From Acidocella sp. (GTDB lineage: Bacteria; Pseudomonadota; Alphaproteobacteria; Acetobacterales; Acetobacteraceae): a DNA stretch of 5,523 nt. The stretch covers positions 1 through 5,523 of the forward strand of contig JAQUAC010000168.1 in the NCBI GenBank assembly GCA_028687415.1, in the 5' to 3' direction. The stretch's first letter is position 1. Each line of letters begins with the position of its first letter. The position numbers and the translations under genes were made by a program. The notes beneath the pieces were generated by a model that ran no database searches, had not been told where the DNA came from, and was given only the letters and a program-made list of their open reading frames with translations. Shown piece after piece: positions 1-5,034 of the stretch.

Positions 1-610
1 TTCCGATCTCAAGGCGGGCGACGCCGAGCTGGCTGTCGCGCAGGAAGGAGATGGAGTCGTAGTCCCGGCCCAGCATGATGAGCATGGCTTGCAGATCGGC
101 CTCTGTGCTGCGCTGGCGGGCACTGCCGAGGCGATGGTGGAAAATCTTGTGAGAGAGATCGTCCAGCTCGGCGCGCAGGCGCTCCAGCGCGTCCGCCTGG
201 CGGTCCACTATGGCTTCCAGCAGTCCGGCGAAAAGGGCGGCGGAGGCGGAATCGGCCAAGATATGTGGCTGGGTGGGGAATTGGTTGAAGACGATGCTGG
301 GGGCGAAGCGCAAGGTAATGAGCAGCGCCGGTGAGAGCACGAAGCCGCAGACGCTGGCATCGAGAATGTTCTCGATGTGGGTGACGATGGGCAGGGATAG
401 GGTGAGGACGGGGCCGTCCGACGCGAGGCGGGATGAACTCTCGATCTCGGTGAGGTCGGCCAGAGTGGGCAAAGAGAGGCCGGTCTGGCGCGCGACGAAG
501 GCATACTCCTCGGCGGATGGGCTTTCGAGGTCGAACCACACGGCACGTGAGAAGTCAGCCGGGGCGAGAGGGACCAGCCGGCCAGTTTCGCAGGCATAGG
601 CTTTCAGCAT
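1..610 (-). CDS. corA: CorA-family divalent metal (Mg2+) channel, N-terminal part; gene cut by the left window edge
   Basis: My translation of the minus strand from the ATG at 610-608 gives 203 uninterrupted codons to the window edge. The protein begins MLKAYACETGRLVPL and then shows the hallmarks of the CorA cytosolic domain: VWFDLESPSAEEY (about residues 24-36), a GLSLPTLADLTEIESSSRL segment, and a long helical stretch (ALERLRAELDDLSHKIFHH) leading into RDYDSISFLRDSQLG, which resembles the stalk helix. CorA proteins form homopentameric inner-membrane channels that import Mg2+ and sometimes Co2+ or Ni2+. They are usually about 310-330 residues, so about two thirds is present. The two C-terminal transmembrane helices and the GMN selectivity motif would lie beyond position 1. 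A GGGGAG Shine-Dalgarno four bases upstream supports the start. The gene has the same direction as the regulator upstream but lies 354 bases away, so it probably has its own promoter. A ZntB-like Zn2+ transporter of the same superfamily cannot be excluded without the GMN region. Confidence 0.88.
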   Translation of the reverse strand, partial: MLKAYACETGRLVPLAPADFSRAVWFDLESPSAEEYAFVARQTGLSLPTLADLTEIESSSRLASDGPVLTLSLPIVTHIENILDASVCGFVLSPALLITLRFAPSIVFNQFPTQPHILADSASAALFAGLLEAIVDRQADALERLRAELDDLSHKIFHHRLGSARQRSTEADLQAMLIMLGRDYDSISFLRDSQLGVARLEIG

Positions 611-614
611 TCAG

Positions 615-620
615 CTCCCC
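615..620 (-). promoter_or_regulatory. Shine-Dalgarno of the corA-like gene
   Basis: The minus strand reads GGGGAG followed by CTGA and then the ATG at 610-608. It is a purine-rich site at a four-base spacing, slightly short but usable. It decides the start of the truncated corA-like gene. Confidence 0.6.
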
Positions 621-901
621 AAAATGTCCAACCGCAATGAAGGAATACCAGGGCGGGGAGGTTTGACAAGGCGCGAAGATGAGGCGTCAGGCAGGAGAAG
701 CGTGTTGCTGGGGTATGAAATAATGGATAACAAGAAAAATAGAGCTTGGTCAGATTATTATTCAGTTCATTTAAGCCGCATCGGTTATGCGCCAGATGAC
801 ATCCAAAACCAGGATTTCGGACATAGCGGCTAAGTCTCAGGATTATCTGGGCAAAACCACACCGGTGACGTGGAGGAAATAGGCTCTGGGCGAAGCTGTT
901 C

Positions 902-932
902 GGCCTGGGTGCAGGTGGTCTCATGCCAGGCC
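902..932. repeat. Inverted repeat GGCCTGG / CCAGGCC downstream of the regulator
   Basis: GGCCTGG at 902-908 is the exact reverse complement of CCAGGCC at 926-932, with a 17-base loop. In the direction of the regulator it begins 33 bases past the stop codon, a plausible place for a transcription terminator or mRNA-end hairpin. No T-tract follows on the minus strand, so intrinsic termination is not supported. A 7-bp stem in high-GC DNA could also be chance. Confidence 0.3.
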
Positions 933-964
933 CATTGCGGGTCGTAATGCGGGTTGGGCGTGCC

Positions 965-1849
965 TCAGGCCGTGGCGGCCACGCCGGCCTCTTGCCGGAG
1001 CAGTGCCATCAGCCCTGAAAATGCCTCGTCTAGCGTCTTGCCGCTGGTGTTGAAGGCAAAATCCGCCTTGGCATAGAAGCCAGCGCGGCTTTCCAGCGTC
1101 AGGCGGATATCGTCGATGCCGTTGCGGTTGCCTGGCATCAGCCGTTGGTCGCCTTGTGCCAGCACGCGGTTGAAATGGTCCTTCGGCTCGGCTTGCAGCC
1201 ACACGGTCAGGCAGTTGTTCAGCAGCAGGTCGAAGGTCGAGGTATCCCCCACCAGCCCGCCGGCGGTGGCGATGACGCAGCAGCGGTGGTTCTGCAACAC
1301 CTCCTCCAGTGCCTGGCGCTCATAACGCCGGTAGGCATTGGAGCCGTATAGGGCCTGAATTTCCACCGGGGCACAGCCTGCCAGCCGGGTGATCTCCGAG
1401 CGCAGCTCTACAAACGGGCGGCCCAGCTCGGCTGCCACCATCTGCCCGAGCGTGGATTTGCCCGCCCCGCGCAGGCCGACAAAGGCGATGCGGTCTTGCC
1501 GGTGTTGCGCTGCCGGCGTGCCGCCGAACATATCCGTGAGCACGCGGTGGGCACGCACCAGCTCCGGCGCCTCGCGCCCATGCAGCAGGCGACGGATCAT
1601 CAGCCATTCAGGTGTGGCGGTGGTCTCGTCGCCCAACAGCTCTGCCAGCGAGCAGTCCAACGCGTGGGCCACCTGTTGCAGCACCAGGATGGACACATTC
1701 CCTGTGCCGGATTCGAGATTGGCGAGATGCCGTTCGGAGACTTCGGCTTCTTCGGCCAGAATGCGGCGGGTCATTCCCCTGCGGGCGCGCAGCAGCTTTA
1801 CGCGCTGGCCGAGGCCGGGGAGTAGGGGGTCATTTTCGGGGGGCGTCAT
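965..1849 (-). CDS. XRE-type HTH regulator with C-terminal shikimate-kinase-like domain (BzdR/BoxR architecture)
   Basis: The 294-residue protein has two domains. Residues 15-72 form an XRE/Cro helix-turn-helix (QRVKLLRARRGMTRRILAEE, then EVSERHLANLESG) for DNA binding. Residues 120-285 resemble shikimate kinase: Walker A GLRGAGKST at 125-133, YRRYERQAL near 173-181, ATAGG near 194-198 in place of the kinase ATGGG, and a lid-like DQRLMPGN at 234-241. Where shikimate kinases carry the FIDTD motif that binds substrate, this protein reads FVELR (146-150), so the key Asp is Arg. That fits a ligand-sensing role rather than catalysis. BzdR and BoxR, of the same architecture and close to 300 residues, repress benzoate-degradation genes and respond to benzoyl-CoA. 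No such genes are in this window, so the ligand and targets here are unknown. The start is fixed by an in-frame TGA two codons upstream (1858-1856). No clear Shine-Dalgarno is visible. The gene is divergent from hslVU. Confidence 0.88.
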   Translation of the reverse strand: MTPPENDPLLPGLGQRVKLLRARRGMTRRILAEEAEVSERHLANLESGTGNVSILVLQQVAHALDCSLAELLGDETTATPEWLMIRRLLHGREAPELVRAHRVLTDMFGGTPAAQHRQDRIAFVGLRGAGKSTLGQMVAAELGRPFVELRSEITRLAGCAPVEIQALYGSNAYRRYERQALEEVLQNHRCCVIATAGGLVGDTSTFDLLLNNCLTVWLQAEPKDHFNRVLAQGDQRLMPGNRNGIDDIRLTLESRAGFYAKADFAFNTSGKTLDEAFSGLMALLRQEAGVAATA

Positions 1850-2051
1850 GTCGTATCAAGCATTCAATTCGGAAGCCATCAGGGCCGGATAGCATTTTTT
1901 TGCGTGGCTCAAAAGAGAGTCTGAATAGCTTCTTGTACTATATTGCATAAAATTACAGAATTACCGCCTGTTCTGGCGCTGGTCAGCCTTACGCGCGGGG
2001 CATTCCGGGCGGGCCTTGCGGGGGCAATGGGCCGGTGCCATGTCTCGGTTT
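1850..2051. promoter_or_regulatory. Divergent intergenic region serving the regulator and hslVU
   Basis: Transcription of the regulator (leftward) and of hslVU (rightward) must start in this region. About 1891-1962 is AT-rich and the remainder towards hslV is very GC-rich. On the plus strand CTTGTA at 1932-1937 resembles the -35 of heat-shock (RpoH) or housekeeping promoters, and CAGAAT 17 bases after TTGTAC is only a partial -10 match. On the minus strand TTGAGC (1912-1907) and TATCCG (1891-1886) are spaced 15 bases apart, also a weak pair. A single TGCA lies at 1944-1947. BzdR-type repressors bind repeated TGCA units, but no second copy is seen nearby. Promoter positions are therefore unresolved. 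Confidence 0.5.
2012..2033 (+). promoter_or_regulatory. Candidate hairpin in the hslV leader
   Basis: GGCC TTGC at 2012-2019 can pair with GCAA (2024-2027) and GGCC (2030-2033). This gives an 8-bp stem closed by a GGGG loop, with a two-base bulge (TG, 2028-2029). The hairpin ends 6 bases before the ATG at 2040 and 18 bases before the ATG at 2052, so it covers the place where a ribosome-binding site would be. It could stabilise the mRNA or limit initiation. The base pairing is seen directly; the role is inferred, and GC-rich DNA readily gives such stems. Confidence 0.35.
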
Positions 2052-2603
2052 ATGACAAATATACATGATCCGGTCGGCTGGCATGGCACGACCATTCTCT
2101 CCGTCCGGCGCGGCAACCAGGTGGTGGTGGCCGGCGATGGCCAGGTAAGCCTCGGCAATACAGTGGTTAAGGGTAATGCGCGCAAGGTGCGGCGCATCGG
2201 CAATGGCAACGTCATAACTGGCTTCGCGGGCGCCACGGCGGATGCCTTCACGCTGCTGGAGCGGCTGGAGGCGAAGCTGGAGCGCTTCCCCAACCAGTTG
2301 GAGCGCGCCTGTGTGGAACTGGCCAAGGATTGGCGGATGGACCGCTATCTGCGCCGCTTGGAGGCGATGCTGATCGTCGCCGACAAGGACCACGGCTACA
2401 CCCTGACCGGCAATGGCGACGTGCTGGAACCAAGCGACGGCATCATCGCCATCGGCTCCGGCGGCAATTACGCCCTCTCCGCCGCCCGCGCGCTGATGAC
2501 GGTGCCGGATCTGACGGCTGAGGAAATCGCCCGCCGGGCGATGAAGATCGCCGCCGACATCTGCATCTACACCAACGAAAACCTGATTGTAGAAACGGTA
2601 TAA
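2052..2603 (+). CDS. hslV: HslV (ClpQ), threonine peptidase subunit of the HslVU protease
   Basis: HslV forms a double hexameric ring in the cytoplasm that degrades proteins fed to it by HslU. The protein reads HGTTILSVRR, then VVVAGDGQVSLGNTVVKGNARKVRR in two conserved blocks, FAGATADAFTL, ELAKDWRMDRYLRRLEA, GNGDV, IAIGSGGNYALSAARAL and a C-terminal DICIYTNENL, matching the family throughout. The first Thr of GTTI (Thr13 from this start) aligns with the catalytic N-terminal Thr of E. coli HslV, so a 12-residue pre-sequence (MTNIHDPVGWHG) must be removed, as is usual for alphaproteobacterial HslV. From ATG 2052 the protein is 183 residues. ATG 2040 (adds MSRF) and TTG 2016 are also in frame and none has a good Shine-Dalgarno, so the start rests on family length. 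The TAA overlaps the hslU start by one base (TAATG), indicating translational coupling. Confidence 0.95.
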   Translation: MTNIHDPVGWHGTTILSVRRGNQVVVAGDGQVSLGNTVVKGNARKVRRIGNGNVITGFAGATADAFTLLERLEAKLERFPNQLERACVELAKDWRMDRYLRRLEAMLIVADKDHGYTLTGNGDVLEPSDGIIAIGSGGNYALSAARALMTVPDLTAEEIARRAMKIAADICIYTNENLIVETV

Positions 2604-3919
2604 TGGAAACTCCTGTATATTCCCCCCGTGAGATTGTTTCTGAGCTGGATCGCTTCATCATCGGCCAGAACGACGCCAAGCGCGCCGTAGCCATAGCGCT
2701 GCGCAACCGCTGGCGCCGGCTGCAACTGCCCGAGGACATGCGCGACGAGGTGGTGCCGAAAAACATTCTGATGATCGGGCCGACCGGCTGCGGCAAGACC
2801 GAGATCGCCCGCCGCCTAGCCAAGCTAGCGCAGGCGCCGTTCATCAAGGTGGAAGCGACGAAATTCACTGAGGTCGGCTATGTCGGCCGTGATGTGGAGA
2901 GCATTGTGCGAGATCTGGTGGAAGCCAGCATCACCATGCTGCGCGAGCAGAGCCGCAAGGGGGTGGAGGCCAAGGCCGAACTCGCCGCCGAGGAGCGGAT
3001 TATCACCGCGCTGGTGGGTGAGGGGGCTTCCGCCGATACGCGGGTGAAGTTCCGCCGCATGCTCCGTGCCGGTGAACTTGAGGATAAGGAAATTGAGGTT
3101 GCCGTAGGCGAGACGCAAGGCGCGCCGATCGGCATGATCGACATGCCAAACATGCCGCAGGGTGGGGCGATCAACCTTGGCGACATGATGAAGGGCATGT
3201 TCGGCCGCCCGGCGCAGAAGCGCAAAATGCATGTACCCGACGCGCGCCGAGCGCTGGAGCGCGAGGAAGCCGATAGGCTGCTGGACACGGAGGCCCTGAC
3301 CAAGGACGCGGTGCGCCATGCTGAGCAGAATGGCATCGTGTTCCTCGACGAGATCGACAAGATATGCGCCAAGACCGAGGGTGGATTCCGCGGCGGGGAT
3401 GTCTCGCGTGAAGGCGTGCAGCGCGATTTGCTGCCGCTGATCGAGGGCACCACCGTCTCCACCAAATACGGGCCGATCAAGACCGACTACATCCTGTTCA
3501 TCGCCTCTGGCGCCTTCCATGTCGCCAAGCCGTCTGATCTGCTGCCGGAATTGCAGGGACGTCTGCCGATTCGCGTGGAGCTGTCCTCGCTCAGCCGTGA
3601 GGATTTCAACCGCATCCTCACCGAGCCCGAGCACTCGCTGCTGAAGCAGTACATTGCATTGCTGGGCACGGAGAGCGTGAAGCTGGAGTTCACCGACGAC
3701 GCCGTGGATGCACTGGCCTCGCTGGCCTTCGACATCAACGACCGGGTGGAGAATATCGGGGCGCGGCGTCTGGCGACCGTGATTGAAAAGCTGCTGGAAG
3801 AGATCAGTTTCACCGCCACGGACCGCGCTGGTGAGACGCTGGTGGTGGATGCGGAGTACGTGAACGACCGTGTGGCGCCGCTGGCGTCGAAAGGCGATCT
3901 CTCCCGCTTCATCCTCTAG
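2603..3919 (+). CDS. hslU: HslU (ClpY), AAA+ unfoldase subunit of the HslVU protease
   Basis: HslU hexamers use ATP to unfold substrates and thread them into HslV. The 438 residues match the usual family length. The N-terminal AAA+ part holds SPREIVSELDRFIIGQNDAK (7-26), Walker A GPTGCGKT (59-66) and the pore loop GYVG (92-95). The inserted, more variable I domain spans roughly 110-240. It is followed by Walker B IVFLDEID (245-252), the sensor region ASGAFHVAKPSDLLPELQGR (301-320), whose terminal Arg is in the arginine-finger region, and sensor 2 GARRL (386-390). The C-terminus DLSRFIL is the tail that docks between HslV subunits and activates the peptidase. All catalytic motifs are intact. 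The Walker A variable position is Cys where E. coli has Val. The start overlaps the hslV stop, so translation is probably coupled. Confidence 0.97.
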   Translation: METPVYSPREIVSELDRFIIGQNDAKRAVAIALRNRWRRLQLPEDMRDEVVPKNILMIGPTGCGKTEIARRLAKLAQAPFIKVEATKFTEVGYVGRDVESIVRDLVEASITMLREQSRKGVEAKAELAAEERIITALVGEGASADTRVKFRRMLRAGELEDKEIEVAVGETQGAPIGMIDMPNMPQGGAINLGDMMKGMFGRPAQKRKMHVPDARRALEREEADRLLDTEALTKDAVRHAEQNGIVFLDEIDKICAKTEGGFRGGDVSREGVQRDLLPLIEGTTVSTKYGPIKTDYILFIASGAFHVAKPSDLLPELQGRLPIRVELSSLSREDFNRILTEPEHSLLKQYIALLGTESVKLEFTDDAVDALASLAFDINDRVENIGARRLATVIEKLLEEISFTATDRAGETLVVDAEYVNDRVAPLASKGDLSRFIL

Positions 3920-3946
3920 CCGAGCCTCATGGCAGGCGATTCAACC

Positions 3947-3998
3947 CTCACGGCTTTATGGCTTTGAGCAGGAGCGAAAACTTCGCTAAAGCCGTGGG
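3947..3998 (+). promoter_or_regulatory. Nested inverted repeat (candidate RNA structure) between hslU and dsbB
   Basis: CACGGCTTTA at 3949-3958 is the exact reverse complement of TAAAGCCGTG at 3987-3996, and a G-U and a C-G pair (3948/3997, 3947/3998) can extend the stem. Inside, GCGAA (3974-3978) pairs exactly with TTCGC (3982-3986) around an AAC loop and would stack directly on the outer stem. A second GGCTTT at 3960-3965 can compete for the same AAAGCC (3988-3993), allowing an alternative shorter stem. The element starts 27 bases after the hslU stop and ends one base before the preferred dsbB ATG at 4000. No T-run follows, so it is not a standard intrinsic terminator. A processing, mRNA-stability or translation-control site is the more likely reading. 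Confidence 0.45.
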
Positions 3999-3999
3999 T

Positions 4000-4470
4000 A
4001 TGAAAAATCGTTTAGCTGGTGGGCTGACGGCTCTGGTGGCGCTATCAGCCTTGGGCATTGCGTATTTCGCGCAGTATGTACTGCTGCTCACCCCCTGTGA
4101 GCTGTGCTTGTGGGAGCGCTGGCCTTACCGCGTCGTGGCTCTGCTGGGCGTGGTGGCGGCGCTGGCAAGGCCAAAAACCACGCGGATGGTGCTGGGGTTG
4201 GCGGGGTTGGTGATGCTGGGGGATGTCGCGATCGCGGCACTGCATGTGGGGGTGGAGTTTGACTGGTGGAACTCGCCTCTGCCGGAATGCAACGGGGCGT
4301 TGACCCCCGGCGCGCCGCTGCCGATGATCCCCGCCACACCATGTGACAGACCGGTCTACCTCATTCACATGCTGCCCATTTCCATGGCGCAGATGGATTT
4401 TGTCGCTGCCCTGCTGTTTGCGGTGGCGTTGCTGGTTTATGCTGTGGGCAAGCAAAGGCGGTTCAGATGA
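4000..4470 (+). CDS. dsbB: DsbB-family disulfide bond formation protein (quinone-linked thiol oxidoreductase)
   Basis: DsbB sits in the inner membrane, re-oxidises the periplasmic oxidase DsbA and passes the electrons to ubiquinone. The 156-residue protein has four hydrophobic segments (about 8-28, 43-57, 62-82, 133-150). The first periplasmic loop holds the redox pair CELC (Cys33, Cys36) followed by LWERWPYR, which resembles the conserved CxxC-x-WQR region. The second loop holds Cys97 and Cys115 (PECNGAL ... ATPCDRP), the pair that contacts DsbA. All four catalytic Cys are present. I prefer ATG 4000 because an upstream in-frame ATG (3958) would add 14 polar residues encoded inside the inverted repeat; neither start has a strong Shine-Dalgarno. 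The stop overlaps the coq7 start (ATGA). No dsbA is in view. It could alternatively be a DsbI-like paralogue with another partner. Confidence 0.9.
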   Translation: MKNRLAGGLTALVALSALGIAYFAQYVLLLTPCELCLWERWPYRVVALLGVVAALARPKTTRMVLGLAGLVMLGDVAIAALHVGVEFDWWNSPLPECNGALTPGAPLPMIPATPCDRPVYLIHMLPISMAQMDFVAALLFAVALLVYAVGKQRRFR

Positions 4471-4976
4471 GCGAAGATATCAAGAAATTCATCCGTGTCG
4501 ACCATGCCGGCGAATACGGCGCGGCGCGGATTTATGCCGGGCAGCTGGCGGTGCTGGGGCGCGGGCCGCACGGGCCGCAACTGGAGCACATGAAGGCGCA
4601 GGAGCAGGTGCACCTGGAGACTTTCGCCGAGATGATCGGCGAACGCCGCGTGCGCCCGACGGCGATGCTGCCGTTCTGGCATGTGGCCGGCTTCGCGCTG
4701 GGCGCGGTCACGGCGGCGCTGGGGCCGAAGGCGGCCATGGCCTGCACCGTGGCGGTGGAAGAGACCATCGACGCGCATTACGCCGCCCAGCGCGACACGC
4801 TAAGCGAAGATGAGGCGGATCTACGCGACACGATCGAGATCTTCCGGCTGGAAGAAGTTGAGCACCGGGACATCGGCTTGGCCAACGGCGCCGAGCAGGC
4901 TCCGGCTTATAAGTTGCTATCCGGACTCATCCGCGCCGGGTGCAAGGCGGCGATCAAGCTGAGTGAGGTCGTTTAA
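4467..4976 (+). CDS. coq7: COQ7-type di-iron demethoxyubiquinone hydroxylase (ubiquinone biosynthesis)
   Basis: Coq7 adds the C6 hydroxyl late in ubiquinone synthesis, using O2 and a di-iron centre on a membrane-associated four-helix bundle. The 169-residue protein starts IRVDHAGEYGAARIYAGQ near residue 9. Expected iron ligands are visible: Glu16 (AGEYGA), Glu46 and His49 (EQVHLETF), Glu98 (AVEETIDAHY), and Glu130 and His133 (LEEVEHRDIG). The closing block APAYKLLSGLIRAGCKAAIKLSE is the typical COQ7 end. The length is that of the short, single-domain bacterial form. The ATG overlaps the dsbB stop (ATGA), with a purine-rich AAAGGCGG just upstream, so the two are very likely cotranscribed and translationally coupled. 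Alphaproteobacteria may use Coq7, UbiF or UbiL for this hydroxylation family, and the di-iron motifs here place this protein clearly in COQ7. Confidence 0.95.
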   Translation: MSEDIKKFIRVDHAGEYGAARIYAGQLAVLGRGPHGPQLEHMKAQEQVHLETFAEMIGERRVRPTAMLPFWHVAGFALGAVTAALGPKAAMACTVAVEETIDAHYAAQRDTLSEDEADLRDTIEIFRLEEVEHRDIGLANGAEQAPAYKLLSGLIRAGCKAAIKLSEVV

Positions 4977-5023
4977 CCACTAAAACGCGCCAGCGGGATT
5001 GTCCTTTTTCTCTGGCTGAGGGT

Positions 5024-5029
5024 AGGGAG
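5024..5029 (+). promoter_or_regulatory. Shine-Dalgarno of the MFS transporter gene
   Basis: AGGGAG lies five bases before the ATG at 5035, a strong and well-spaced site. It fixes the start of the truncated transporter gene and contrasts with the weak sites ahead of hslV and dsbB. Confidence 0.65.
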
Positions 5030-5034
5030 CAAGC

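Larger units (their letters stand above)
611..964. other. Intergenic region between the regulator and corA, no supported gene
   Basis: This 354-base gap lies between two minus-strand genes. The middle (about 715-780) is strikingly AT-rich compared with the surrounding high-GC genes, which suits promoter DNA for corA, but I find no well-matched -35/-10 pair. A plus-strand frame is open from an ATG at 624 (or 723) to the TAA at 831-833. The shorter version is 36 residues, starts MDNKKNRAWSDYYS, has only a weak GGGGT nine bases upstream and matches nothing I recognise, so I do not call it a gene. On the minus strand the frame of the regulator stays open and GC3-rich for 44 codons past its TGA (see findings). 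A perfect 7-bp inverted repeat is annotated separately. No tRNA, insertion sequence or CRISPR signal is visible. Confidence 0.6.

Noticed and set aside
663..691. TTGACA at 663-668 as the -35 of a plus-strand promoter
   Set aside because: The hexamer is perfect, but 17 bases downstream there is GTCAGG, which is no -10 element, and no supported plus-strand gene follows.
604..924. Minus-strand open frame of 106 codons in the corA-regulator gap
   Set aside because: It overlaps the corA start and its Shine-Dalgarno, has no ribosome-binding site, and its composition (rich in Cys, Pro, Arg, His and Leu) shows no family feature.
936..954. Direct repeat TGCGGGT at 936-942 and 948-954 as a regulator binding site
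   Set aside because: Two 7-base copies in high-GC DNA beyond the 3' end of a gene are easily chance, and no promoter is nearby.
965..967. Regulator TGA as a selenocysteine or read-through codon
   Set aside because: The regulator is complete at 294 residues, matching BzdR/BoxR length, and no SECIS-like hairpin is evident directly after the TGA.
2825..3634. Long antisense open frame of 269 codons inside hslU
   Set aside because: It is a shadow of the high-GC, codon-biased hslU gene, whose motifs are intact throughout; long antisense frames are expected there.
4977..5034. Intrinsic terminator between coq7 and the MFS gene (GGA-TTG-TCC followed by TTTTT)
   Set aside because: The stem is only three base pairs, too weak for a terminator despite the short T-run.
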